From: Desulfarculales bacterium UBA696
GTDB lineage: Bacteria; Desulfobacterota; Syntrophobacteria; Syntrophobacterales; Syntrophobacteraceae
NCBI GenBank assembly: GCA_002298995.1
Contig: DBMO01000037.1
Span: 62,001 to 126,000, forward strand
DNA: 64,000 nt
Direction of reading: 5' to 3'
The notes under the pieces were generated by a model. That model was not told the origin of the DNA. It made no database searches and saw only the letters and a program-made list of their open reading frames with translations. Below, piece by piece: positions 51,033 to 59,891 of the stretch (position 1 is its first letter; every line of letters starts with the position of its first letter). The position numbers and the translations under genes were made by a program.

Positions 51033-53708
51033 ATGGTGGGGTGGAGAAGAGTTGGGGGACTCGTTTGGCTTTCTATTATCTGTCTGCTGGCTGGCGCAGG
51101 TACTGGATGGGCGCAGGATCAGCCGGTCAGGGTAGCCGTTCTGCCGTTCGTGATTCACGGACAGCAGCAGGACGCGGTCAAAGTTCAGAGATCCCTTGAT
51201 GAGGTCTTCTCCCGCGCGCTCTCGGGTGAGGGGATAAAGATGGTCGATCCCCAGGAAGCCCAAAGAGCCGCGGGGGGTGCCGTGCGCTCGGAAGAGCAGG
51301 CTCGCTCGGTGGGAAGCAAACTAGGGGCCGCCTATGCACTTTTTGGCAGCTTCAACCAGGTAGGTAATTCCATAAGCCTCGATGCCAGGCTTGTCGATGT
51401 TTCCGGCAAAAAGAAGCCGGTGATCGTTTTCGCCGAAGAAAAGGGGCTCGAGAATCTTCCCTTGGCGGTAGGGAAGATAGTGCAGCAGATGGGCGTCCAG
51501 GTGCTCTCGAAAGCCGTGATCGCCGATGTAAAGGTGAGGGGCAACGACAGAATCGAGGCCGACGCCATAAAAGGAAACATAAAGAGCAAAAAGGGCGACG
51601 TTCTCAGACCCTCCACGGTGAGCGAGGACATAAGATCCATCTTCAAGATGGGATACTTCGAGAAAGTGGATGCCGAGGTTACCGATACTCCCGCTGGAAA
51701 GACCCTCACTTTCGTTGTTCAGGAAAACCCCAGTGTTCAGGAAGTGAAAATCAACGGCCAAAAGAAGATCAAGGAGAAGGACGTCCTTGCCGCCATTGCC
51801 ACCAAATCCTACACTGTGCTTCAGCGCAACGTGGTCAGCGAAGATGTTCAAAAAATTCTGAAACTCTATCAGCAAAAAGGCTATTACAACGCCCAGGTGA
51901 GCTCCAAGATCGACTTCCCGAAGGACCCTCGCAAGGCCGTGGTATCTTTTGACATAAAAGAAAACGAGAAGGTCTATATTAAGAAGATCAACTTCGCCGG
52001 CAATAAGAATATGTCGGGGCGAAAACTTCGCGGAGTAATGCAGACCAAGGTAAAGAGTATCCTTTCATACTTCACGGATCGCGGGATTCTTCAAAAAGAC
52101 ATTCTTGAGACCGATATCGACCGGCTCACCGCTTTTTACCACGACGAAGGCTACATGGACGCAAAGGTCAGCTCGCCTGATATAGATCTTAAGAAAGACG
52201 GCTTTTATATCAGCATCGGAGTTGATGAAGGATCCAGGTACAAGGTTACATCGGTAAAAGTCAGCGGCGACATGCTCGATAACTATGAAAAGAAGCTGAT
52301 GCCGAAGCTGGAAATCAAGCCCAACACCTTCTTCAGTCGAGAAAAGGTGCGCAAGGATATCGATAGTGTAACAAAGGCATACATGAACGAAGGCTACGCC
52401 AGGGTTGACGTCGATCCCCAGATAAAGCGAAACCAGGAGGATCACACAACCGATGTTAACTTCCATGTAACCAAGAAGGATGTGGTTCACATAGGAAGAG
52501 TTTTCATAACGGGAAACACCAAGACACGCGACAAAGTAATCCGCCGTGAAATGATGATAACGGAGGGCTCTCTTTTCAACGCAAAAAAGATAGAAGACAG
52601 CCTCACCAGGCTTAAGAAGCTTGATTATTTCGAGGATGTTGAAATTACTCCCACCGATACAGATCAGCTGGATATCATGAACCTGCATGTAAAGGTAAAG
52701 GAGAAGCTGACCGGCTCGATAAGCCTTGGAGGCGGGTACTCCTCCGAAGACGGCCTCTTCACGAGCGGTCAGGTCATGCAGAAGAACTTGTTCGGAAGGG
52801 GGCAGGTAATAGCACTCAAGGGCTACCTGGGGCAGTCGGCCCAGAGATACATGCTCAGTTTCACCGACCCCTGGGCTTTCGGCTACCCGATTTCAGGGGG
52901 AGTTGATATCTATAATTGGTTGAGAGCGTACGACGACTTCACAAAAGATGCATACGGGTTTAGGCTTCGCAGCGGATTTCCTTTTGGGCAGTACAGCAGG
53001 TTCAATATGTACTATGTTTTTGAACGGGCACATATGACAGAAATTTCCACCACATTTCAGGCACTTTACCCCGGCCAAGACCTCACCGGATGGGAGATCA
53101 AGAGCGCGATCGGCGCCGGTATCGAACGTGATAGCACCGATCATCCCTTTCTGCCGACAAAAGGAACTTATGCGGGTGTTGTAGGTGAATTTACAAGCCG
53201 GGCTCTTGGCAGCGATGTCGATTTCATAAAGGAGGAAATCCACGGGGGCGTGTATCATCCACTATGGTGGATTTTTATCGGTCATATTCGTGGAGAAATG
53301 GGTTTCCTGCAGGAAACCACATCGAATGTAGTGCCGATTTATGAGAAGTTTTTTCTTGGCGGCATAAATTCATTGCGCGGCTGGCAGTTTGGACAGGTAG
53401 GCCCGAAGCAATATGTAGACGGCATTCCTGTTGTGGTTGGTGGCTATAATTACGCAGTTGCAAATTTCGAAGTACTTTTCCCGATCATGGAGAAGTATGG
53501 CATACGCGGGGTCGTTTTCTTCGATGCAGGCAATGCCTTCGACAAAGACGAAACAATTGACTTCTCTAAATTCAGGACCGACGTAGGTGCAGGTGTCCGG
53601 TGGAACTCGCCATTCGGACCGCTCCGAATAGAAATAGGGTACAATCTGGACCGGCAAGTTGGTGATGACCCTTACCAATGGCAATTCTCGGCGGGTGCTT
53701 TCTTTTAA
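51033..53708 (+). CDS. bamA: Outer-membrane protein assembly factor BamA with an extra N-terminal domain
   Basis: 891 aa, longer than the usual 750-810. The Met at 51033 begins a signal peptide (GGLVWLSIICLLAGAGTGWA) after ribosome-binding-like gggggca; 16 codons upstream are unlikely. Residues about 25-165 form an extension resembling FlgO/TolB-type domains (VRVAVLPFVIHGQ, LGAAYALFGSFNQVGNSI, LDARLVDVSGKK). Five POTRA domains follow (the first near VIADVKVRGNDRIE), then the Omp85 barrel with GGGYSSEDGLF and the conserved FFLGGINSLRGW (VRGF-type) segment. It inserts beta-barrel proteins in the outer membrane. Followed 14 bases later by ompH. Confidence 0.95.
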   Translation: MVGWRRVGGLVWLSIICLLAGAGTGWAQDQPVRVAVLPFVIHGQQQDAVKVQRSLDEVFSRALSGEGIKMVDPQEAQRAAGGAVRSEEQARSVGSKLGAAYALFGSFNQVGNSISLDARLVDVSGKKKPVIVFAEEKGLENLPLAVGKIVQQMGVQVLSKAVIADVKVRGNDRIEADAIKGNIKSKKGDVLRPSTVSEDIRSIFKMGYFEKVDAEVTDTPAGKTLTFVVQENPSVQEVKINGQKKIKEKDVLAAIATKSYTVLQRNVVSEDVQKILKLYQQKGYYNAQVSSKIDFPKDPRKAVVSFDIKENEKVYIKKINFAGNKNMSGRKLRGVMQTKVKSILSYFTDRGILQKDILETDIDRLTAFYHDEGYMDAKVSSPDIDLKKDGFYISIGVDEGSRYKVTSVKVSGDMLDNYEKKLMPKLEIKPNTFFSREKVRKDIDSVTKAYMNEGYARVDVDPQIKRNQEDHTTDVNFHVTKKDVVHIGRVFITGNTKTRDKVIRREMMITEGSLFNAKKIEDSLTRLKKLDYFEDVEITPTDTDQLDIMNLHVKVKEKLTGSISLGGGYSSEDGLFTSGQVMQKNLFGRGQVIALKGYLGQSAQRYMLSFTDPWAFGYPISGGVDIYNWLRAYDDFTKDAYGFRLRSGFPFGQYSRFNMYYVFERAHMTEISTTFQALYPGQDLTGWEIKSAIGAGIERDSTDHPFLPTKGTYAGVVGEFTSRALGSDVDFIKEEIHGGVYHPLWWIFIGHIRGEMGFLQETTSNVVPIYEKFFLGGINSLRGWQFGQVGPKQYVDGIPVVVGGYNYAVANFEVLFPIMEKYGIRGVVFFDAGNAFDKDETIDFSKFRTDVGAGVRWNSPFGPLRIEIGYNLDRQVGDDPYQWQFSAGAFF

Positions 53709-53722
53709 GGAGTGTAGAACAG

Positions 53723-54238
53723 ATGAAGAAGTTTATTGGTGTAATTGCGTTAGCGACAGGTGTTTTTCTTGGCTCGACAGTATTGGCTGCTGACAATAAA
53801 ATCGGCTATGTTGACATCAATGGCGCGGCCTTGCAGTCCGCCTGGGGGAAGAAAGTAGTCGATCAGCTGAAGAAGGAACAGGAAAGGCTTGGCGGCGACC
53901 TCGACCTGAAAGCCAAGACCTTCAAGTCCGCCAAGGAAGAATACGATAAGAAAAAAGACGTAATGGACGAGAAGGCCAAGAGCAAAAAGCAGGCGGAACT
54001 CCAGAGCATGGCTGCCGAGTTGGAAAGGCTTGCCAGCGAATCGAGCCAGCTGTTCAACAAACAGGCACAGGAAGTCAAAAATCCCTTGTTCCAAAAAATA
54101 GCCGAGATAATTACGAAGATCGGCAAGGACGATAAGTACGATTTCATCTTCGAGAAAAGCAGCTTGCCCTTCGCAAGTGACAAGAACGACCTTACAAAGC
54201 GGGTTTCCGCTGAATTGGACAAGTCGAGCCCGAAATGA
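53723..54238 (+). CDS. OmpH/Skp-family periplasmic chaperone
   Basis: 171 aa from the Met of MKKFIGVIALATG; ggag lies 8-9 bases before it. A cleavable signal peptide (ending VLAA) is followed by KIGYVDINGA, a long Lys/Glu-rich coiled coil (about 45-125) and a C-terminal DFIFEKSSLPFA strand. Skp trimers shield unfolded outer-membrane proteins in the periplasm. Directly after bamA, the standard order bamA-ompH-lpxD. Confidence 0.92.
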   Translation: MKKFIGVIALATGVFLGSTVLAADNKIGYVDINGAALQSAWGKKVVDQLKKEQERLGGDLDLKAKTFKSAKEEYDKKKDVMDEKAKSKKQAELQSMAAELERLASESSQLFNKQAQEVKNPLFQKIAEIITKIGKDDKYDFIFEKSSLPFASDKNDLTKRVSAELDKSSPK

Positions 54239-54272
54239 TCGAATCCTAGTTTCTGCGGATTCTGGCCTGTGA

Positions 54273-54303
54273 AGATGGCGGGAGAAACGGCCCGCCATCT
54301 TTC
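54273..54303 (+). terminator. Terminator/attenuator between ompH and lpxD
   Basis: agatggcggg / cccgccatct stem with an 8-base loop and a short T-run, 34 bases after the ompH stop. Likely partial termination so that lpx genes are expressed at a lower level than bamA-ompH. Confidence 0.75.
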
Positions 54304-54431
54304 ATCGGGTCTTCTAATGATGCCCTGCCTGCCCATAAATGGGGCCCAGTTTCATGGATGTGTACCGGCCGGGTCCACGGGAGGCAGTTCGATGAGCCTC
54401 CTGGGCGTAAGGCACAGGTGCGGTTTTTTCA

Positions 54432-55499
54432 ATGGAATTTGAAGTGAGCAACATCGCCAGCCATTCCTATACCCTCCGTGAACTCGCCGATGTTGCGAGT
54501 GCGGAAATTCGAGGCAATCCCGAAGTGAGGGTGACCGGAATAGGTCCGCTCGAGAGTGCATCATCGGAACAGCTCAGTTTTGTTGCGGATCGGCGCCTCC
54601 AGCACCGGGTTGCCGGATGCAAAGCTGCCGCACTCATTGTTCCTGCCGGTTTTGAAGACCCTGATTTCAACCTTCTTATAACGAAAAATCCGTATCTGGC
54701 CTTGGCCAAGATTGCCGCTCTGTTCACGAGAGCCGCTAGGGGTGAGCTTGATATTCATCCCTCCGCCATAATATACGGTGGAGCCGATTTACGTGGAGAT
54801 GTCGGCGTCGGTCCCTACGCTTGCATAAGCGACGATTGTGTTATCGGCTCCCGGACAAAAATTGGCGCCGGATGCTACATAGGGCCGGGTGTTCGGGTAG
54901 GTGAAGATTGCCTCATTTATCCCCGAGTAGTTATCCTGGACGGGTGCGTACTGGGAGATCGAGTAACTATCCACTGCGGCGCTGTTATCGGTACCGAAGG
55001 GTTCGGTTTCGCGCAGGATGAGCTTGGCCGTCACTACAAAATTCCCCAAACGGGTATCGTTCAAATCGACGACGATGTCGAAATAGGTGCAAACTCGACT
55101 GTTGACCGGGCGACTTTCGGCAGGACATGGATAAAGCGGGGCGCCAAGATAGACAATCTGGTGATGATTGCACACAATGTGGTTGTAGGCGAAGACAGCG
55201 CTTTCGCCGCACAGGTTGGAATTTCGGGGAGTACTATCGTCGGAGACCGCGTGCTGATGGGAGGGCAGGTGGGTGTATCCGGCCATCTGAAAATAGGCGA
55301 CGGGGCGAGGTTCAGCGCTCAGGCCGGGGTGCTTGGGAACGTCGAGCCGGGACAGGTTGTCGGTGGCTCACCGGGTGTTCCCCACACTGAGTGGCTCAAA
55401 AATGTTGCTAATGTACGGCGCCTTCCCAAAATCAAGGAAGAGCTGAAGCGTCTCAGGGAGAGGGTCCGGGAAATCGAGGAGGTCCTGATCAAGGGATGA
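54432..55499 (+). CDS. lpxD: UDP-3-O-(3-hydroxyacyl)glucosamine N-acyltransferase LpxD
   Basis: 355 aa. N-terminal uridine-binding domain (about 1-110), then a left-handed beta-helix of hexapeptide repeats (about 115-310) and a C-terminal helix. The catalytic His is in NLVMIAHNVVVGEDSAFAAQ; QVGISGSTIVGDRVLMGGQVG is the characteristic downstream block. Adds the second N-linked 3-hydroxyacyl chain in lipid A synthesis from acyl-ACP. Overlaps fabZ by 4 bases. Confidence 0.95.
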   Translation: MEFEVSNIASHSYTLRELADVASAEIRGNPEVRVTGIGPLESASSEQLSFVADRRLQHRVAGCKAAALIVPAGFEDPDFNLLITKNPYLALAKIAALFTRAARGELDIHPSAIIYGGADLRGDVGVGPYACISDDCVIGSRTKIGAGCYIGPGVRVGEDCLIYPRVVILDGCVLGDRVTIHCGAVIGTEGFGFAQDELGRHYKIPQTGIVQIDDDVEIGANSTVDRATFGRTWIKRGAKIDNLVMIAHNVVVGEDSAFAAQVGISGSTIVGDRVLMGGQVGVSGHLKIGDGARFSAQAGVLGNVEPGQVVGGSPGVPHTEWLKNVANVRRLPKIKEELKRLRERVREIEEVLIKG

Positions 55500-55942
55500 T
55501 GGACATAAATGAAATCAAGAAGATCCTTCCACACCGATATCCGTTGCTGCTCGTTGACCGTATAGTCGAAGTTAGTGGCGACGAGGTTGTGGGGATTAAA
55601 AACGTTACGGTGAATGAACCATTTTTCGAGGGGCATTTTCCCGACCGGCCTATTATGCCGGGAGTTCTCATAATTGAAGCCATGGCTCAAACGGGCGGGA
55701 TTCTCGCCTACACGATAGCGCCTCAATACAAAGGCAGCTCCATTCTTTTCGTCGGAATTGACAAGGTCCGCTTTCGCAGGCAAGTCGTACCCGGTGATCA
55801 GCTCGTTCTCAAACTCAAGGTCCTCAAGCAGAGGGGTGGTCTGTTCAAAATGAAGGCAGAGGCCTTCGTTGACGATCAACTCGCAGCCGAGGCCGAATTG
55901 ATGGCCACAATAGACGGAAATCATCCGTCAGAAGCCAAATAG
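55496..55942 (+). CDS. fabZ: (3R)-hydroxyacyl-ACP dehydratase FabZ
   Basis: 148 aa hot-dog-fold enzyme. The active site stands out in EGHFPDRPIMPGVLIIEAMAQ (His and Glu). It dehydrates 3-hydroxyacyl-ACP and competes with LpxA/LpxD for the same substrate, which explains the conserved lpxD-fabZ-lpxA order. Start ATG overlaps the lpxD stop; a second ATG follows one codon later (MMDINEIKK). Confidence 0.95.
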   Translation: MMDINEIKKILPHRYPLLLVDRIVEVSGDEVVGIKNVTVNEPFFEGHFPDRPIMPGVLIIEAMAQTGGILAYTIAPQYKGSSILFVGIDKVRFRRQVVPGDQLVLKLKVLKQRGGLFKMKAEAFVDDQLAAEAELMATIDGNHPSEAK

Positions 55943-56011
55943 ACAGATCGTGGCGTTAGTTTCGAGAATATACTCAATTATTATCCCGGAAGCAGATTGG
56001 AGACAAACTGA

Positions 56012-56791
56012 ATGAAGATTCACCCAACCGCCTTGGTTTCCCCCGGAGCCGAGCTGGCGGAGGATGTAGAAATAGAGGCTTACAGCATTATAGGGCCGAA
56101 AGTGACAGTTGGCGCGGGAACGGTGGTAGGACCGCACGTGGTGGTAGATGGCAGGACCACGATAGGAAAAAGGAACAGGATTTATCCATTTGTGAGCATA
56201 GGGTTTCCTCCGCAGGATATCACATACCGGGGCGAGGATACTCAGGTCGTTATCGGGGACGACAATGTAATCCGCGAAAACTGCACCGTGCATCGTGGAT
56301 CCAACCGTGCCGCCGGGATCACGAGTATAGGCGATTCAAACTATCTTATGGCCTATGTTCATATCGCTCATGATTGCCGGATAAGCAACAAGGTCATTAT
56401 GGCCAATGCAGCCACCCTCGGAGGGCACGTCGAGGTCGGAGATTCCGTCATAATCGGTGGGCTTGTGGCTATTCACCAAATGGTCAGAATCGGCGAATAC
56501 AGCTGCCTTGGAGGAAGAGCCGGGGTGCGGATGGATGTTCCCCCATATATGCTTGCAACCGGAACCGAGGGGGCAAAACTTTTCGGACCGAATATAATCG
56601 GTTTGAAGCGGAACGGATTTTCACAGGAAACCATAAATGCGTTGAAGAAGTGTTACCGTATAATTTTCCGCTCCGGGCTCACGGTAAAAGATGCGCTTGA
56701 AAAGGCGCGCAAGGAAGTCGAACCTATTTACGAAACTGAAAGACTAATCGATTTCGTCTTGCTCAGCTCGAAAAGAGGGATCACCAGATAA
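56012..56791 (+). CDS. lpxA: UDP-N-acetylglucosamine acyltransferase LpxA
   Basis: 259 aa, the normal length. Hexapeptide-repeat trimer with catalytic His in MAYVHIAHDCRISN, plus GFPPQDITYRGEDTQVVIGD, the RGSNRAAGIT block and the C-terminal helical domain (GLKRNGFSQETINALKKCYR). Catalyses the first committed acylation in lipid A synthesis. Its stop overlaps the start of the lpxI fusion gene (TAATG). Confidence 0.96.
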   Translation: MKIHPTALVSPGAELAEDVEIEAYSIIGPKVTVGAGTVVGPHVVVDGRTTIGKRNRIYPFVSIGFPPQDITYRGEDTQVVIGDDNVIRENCTVHRGSNRAAGITSIGDSNYLMAYVHIAHDCRISNKVIMANAATLGGHVEVGDSVIIGGLVAIHQMVRIGEYSCLGGRAGVRMDVPPYMLATGTEGAKLFGPNIIGLKRNGFSQETINALKKCYRIIFRSGLTVKDALEKARKEVEPIYETERLIDFVLLSSKRGITR

Positions 56792-58758
56792 TGTCGGTCG
56801 GCACGCTGGGAGGGTCGGGACGAGACAGGCTCAACCGTGTTGGCCTGATCGCCGGAGGGGGCCAGTTTCCCCTGCTTTTCGCGCATGCCGCGCGAAAGGC
56901 ATCGGTTAACGTGCTGGCAGTTGGATTTGAAGGTGAGACGGACCAGGCGCTGGCAAAGTACGTGGATGAGTTTCACCTTCTAAAGCTCGGACAACTCAAC
57001 AAGTTGATTGGGGCCTTCAGAAAAGCCGGCATTACCAACGTCGCAATGGCCGGCGCCATTAACAAGACTCGCCTATACACCCGTCTTCGCCCCGACTGGC
57101 GTGCGGTGCGCTTCCTCAACAAGCTCCGGAATAAAAAAGACGACTCCCTTCTCCGGGCACTTGCCGATGAACTTGAAACGGAAGGCATATACGTTCAGCC
57201 CTCGACCATTTTTCTTCCTGACCTGCTCTCACCTGAAGGGACCCTCACACGCAGAAAACCGAACCGTCTGGAGCAGGCCGATATAGCCTTCGGATGGTCG
57301 CTTGCGAAAGCAATCGGCAGACTGGATATCGGCCAGTGCCTTGTTGTGAAGAACCAGGCCGTGCTGGCTGTCGAAGGCATAGACGGGACCGACGCAACTA
57401 TCATGCGTGGCGGTCGGTTGTGCCGCGAAGGTGCCGTGGTCGTAAAGGTAAGCAAGCCCACGCAGGACCTAAGGTTCGATGTGCCCGCGGTGGGTTTTGA
57501 TACCATCGAGTCAATGAAGAGAGTGAATGGCCGCGTGCTTGTGGTCGAGGCCGGCAGGACCTTGATGTTCGACCGCGATAAGATGATCGACGCAGCCGAC
57601 GACGCGGGGATTTCCATAGTCGTCCAAAGGGACGGTGCTTTGCCAGCGGAAAATCTGGACAAAGACGCGCTGAGCGCCCTCAATGATGGAACGGCCTTCA
57701 AAAGCCTTCCTCCCGATATAGTAGAACCCAAGGCGGGCCCTCAACCGCCATCTTTGCTGATCCGCGCTCCACGAAGCGACGCCGTCAAGGTCGGCGTCAT
57801 CGGGGTAGGGTATCTGGGGCGCTTCCATGCGCAAAAATATGCCAGGCTCCCCGAAGCCGATCTTGTGGCGGTGGTCGATCTCGATCCGTCACGGGGCAGA
57901 AGGGTGGCGATGGAAGTCGGGGCGAAGGCGCTTAACGACTACCGCGAACTGATGGGCAAAGTTGATGCAGTGAGCATTGTCACCCCTACTCCCCAGCATT
58001 TTGCGATTGCGCGTCAGTTTTTATCCGCCGGTATTCATGTTCTGCTTGAAAAACCGATGACCAAGAGCATCGAGCAAGCCGATGAACTCATATCGATTGC
58101 CGAAGAAAACGGCACGATACTTCAGATCGGACATCTTGAGCGCTTTAACTCTGCCTTCACCGCCATCCGTCCTCGCCTTCAAAATCCTATGTTCGTCGAG
58201 GCCCACAGGCTGGCAATGTTCAGTGAGCGCGGACTTGAAGTAGACGTCATCCTGGATCTTATGATCCACGACATAGATATTGTCCTCCACATTATGGGAT
58301 CTCCGTTCAAGGAAGTTTACGCTTCGGGAATTTCGGTTTTGACCCGGCTTCCCGATATAGCATCTGCCAGAATGGTTTTCGAGAACGGGGCAGTTGCAAA
58401 CCTTACGGCCAGCCGGATCTCCACCAAGAGCATGCGCAAGCTTCGGATTTTCCAGGAAAACTGCTATTTTTCCGCCGACTACGCAATCAAGCGCTCCTAT
58501 GCCGTCTACAAGGAGGCAGAGTCGGGCGAGGATGGATTCCCGGAGCTGTCGATGGAGGAATTCGAAATAGTACAGAAAGATTCTCTTGAAGAAGAGATAT
58601 TTTCCTTTCTAAACTCCGTGCGGACCGGCAAAAAGCCCGAGGTGGATGGCAGGGAAGGACGCCGCGCTCTGGCTGTCGCCCTGGGAATATCACGGCAGAT
58701 CGAGGAGCAGATGCGCGGAAAATGCATTCCAGGACCAAAAGCCCCCACATTTTCATAA
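56791..58758 (+). CDS. LpxI fused to a Gfo/Idh/MocA oxidoreductase
   Basis: 655 aa bifunctional protein. Residues 1-280 match LpxI (DUF1009), the UDP-2,3-diacylglucosamine hydrolase that replaces LpxH: LIAGGGQFPLLFAHAARK, FRKAGITNVAMAGAINKTRL, VKNQAVLAVEGIDGTDATIM and VVKVSKPTQDLRFDVPAVG. Residues about 325-650 match a Gfo/Idh/MocA dehydrogenase: the dinucleotide motif GVIGVGYLGRFHAQ, EKPMTKSIEQADELI and HDIDIVLHIMGSPF. The first domain supplies the missing step between LpxA/LpxD and LpxB. The second may modify a UDP-sugar. It recalls GnnA of UDP-GlcNAc3N synthesis, a Gfo/Idh-family enzyme encoded near lpxA in Acidithiobacillus, but no partner aminotransferase is here. The gene overlaps lpxB by 37 bases. 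Confidence 0.9.
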   Translation: MSVGTLGGSGRDRLNRVGLIAGGGQFPLLFAHAARKASVNVLAVGFEGETDQALAKYVDEFHLLKLGQLNKLIGAFRKAGITNVAMAGAINKTRLYTRLRPDWRAVRFLNKLRNKKDDSLLRALADELETEGIYVQPSTIFLPDLLSPEGTLTRRKPNRLEQADIAFGWSLAKAIGRLDIGQCLVVKNQAVLAVEGIDGTDATIMRGGRLCREGAVVVKVSKPTQDLRFDVPAVGFDTIESMKRVNGRVLVVEAGRTLMFDRDKMIDAADDAGISIVVQRDGALPAENLDKDALSALNDGTAFKSLPPDIVEPKAGPQPPSLLIRAPRSDAVKVGVIGVGYLGRFHAQKYARLPEADLVAVVDLDPSRGRRVAMEVGAKALNDYRELMGKVDAVSIVTPTPQHFAIARQFLSAGIHVLLEKPMTKSIEQADELISIAEENGTILQIGHLERFNSAFTAIRPRLQNPMFVEAHRLAMFSERGLEVDVILDLMIHDIDIVLHIMGSPFKEVYASGISVLTRLPDIASARMVFENGAVANLTASRISTKSMRKLRIFQENCYFSADYAIKRSYAVYKEAESGEDGFPELSMEEFEIVQKDSLEEEIFSFLNSVRTGKKPEVDGREGRRALAVALGISRQIEEQMRGKCIPGPKAPTFS

Positions 58759-59891
58759 GCGCCGGAGAGGCATCCGGAGATCTCCACGGCTCCAATCTGG
58801 TCCGCGCCCTGAAGTCCGCCGCGCCCGAGGCTCGCATCTCCTGCCTGGGCGGTCCAATGCTCGAAAAGGCAGGAGCAACGGTAATAGTCAATAATCGGGA
58901 CATATCCGTTACGGGGGGGATCGCCGAGATATTTTCCCACGTTCGGGCAATCTATTCATCTTTGCGCAAAGTCCGCTCCCATTTTATTTCCGACCCACCC
59001 GATCTGGTCGTCCTGATCGATTTTCCGGACTATAATTTCTTGCTTGCAAGATTCGCAAAAAAGGCCGGAGCCCGCATATTCTATTACATCAGCCCTCAGG
59101 TCTGGGCGTGGCGCGAATCGCGGGTAAAAACCCTGAAGCGCCTCGTAGACCGGATGGCCGTTATCCTGCCGTTTGAAAAGTCCTTCTATCAATCTCATCA
59201 CATGAATGTAGATTATGTCGGACACCCCCTGGTTGACGTACTGTGCGGGATAACGAACGATCCAGCGCAATCCGCGCGCAAGTACAGGGCGGGAGTCAAA
59301 GGTCCGCTCGTTGGGATATTGCCCGGAAGCCGCCGGAGCGAGTTAAAGCTCCTGTTTGACATGCTGCTGGATTCAGCCGGCATTATCAGGGCCGAATTTC
59401 CCGAAGCGGAATTCATAATTCCCGCTGCGCCCTCCCTGGATGTAGAAGAGATCGAGCGGCGCGCGCTTCAGCGTCATGTGCCGGTAAGGATTGTATCCGG
59501 GGATACCTACGGTGTTATCGCCGCCTGCGATCTGCTCCTTACTTCATCGGGTACTGTAACCCTCGAAGCGGCGATAATCGGAACGCCAATGATCATTACC
59601 TACAGGCTGTCGCGCATCAGCGCGGAGATAGGGATTCGGCTCCTTCGCGACAGGAAGCAGTTTTTCGGGCTGCCCAACGTTATCGCCGGCAGGCAGGTCG
59701 CTCCAGAGTTCATACATGACGATGCCAGGCCTGAACTCTTGGCGGCCCAGGCTCTGCGGCATCTCAAAAACCCTGAACTGCTCGATTGCCAGAGGCGGGA
59801 ATTTCGAAAGATCCGTGATCAGCTTGGCGAGCCGGGGATATCGGAGCGTGTGGCGCGACTGGTGCTCCAAACTCTAGAGGAAACCCGATGA
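58722..59891 (+). CDS. lpxB: Lipid A disaccharide synthase
   Basis: 389 aa GT19 glycosyltransferase. N-terminal FISAGEASGDLHGSNLVRAL, then RIFYYISPQVWAWRESRVK, VDYVGHPLVD, GILPGSRRSELK and TSSGTVTLEAAIIGTPMIITYR. It joins 2,3-diacylglucosamine-1-phosphate and its UDP form into the tetra-acyl disaccharide. The start lies inside the 3' end of the lpxI fusion gene, so the two are translationally coupled; it overlaps waaA by 4 bases. Confidence 0.96.
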   Translation: MHSRTKSPHIFISAGEASGDLHGSNLVRALKSAAPEARISCLGGPMLEKAGATVIVNNRDISVTGGIAEIFSHVRAIYSSLRKVRSHFISDPPDLVVLIDFPDYNFLLARFAKKAGARIFYYISPQVWAWRESRVKTLKRLVDRMAVILPFEKSFYQSHHMNVDYVGHPLVDVLCGITNDPAQSARKYRAGVKGPLVGILPGSRRSELKLLFDMLLDSAGIIRAEFPEAEFIIPAAPSLDVEEIERRALQRHVPVRIVSGDTYGVIAACDLLLTSSGTVTLEAAIIGTPMIITYRLSRISAEIGIRLLRDRKQFFGLPNVIAGRQVAPEFIHDDARPELLAAQALRHLKNPELLDCQRREFRKIRDQLGEPGISERVARLVLQTLEETR

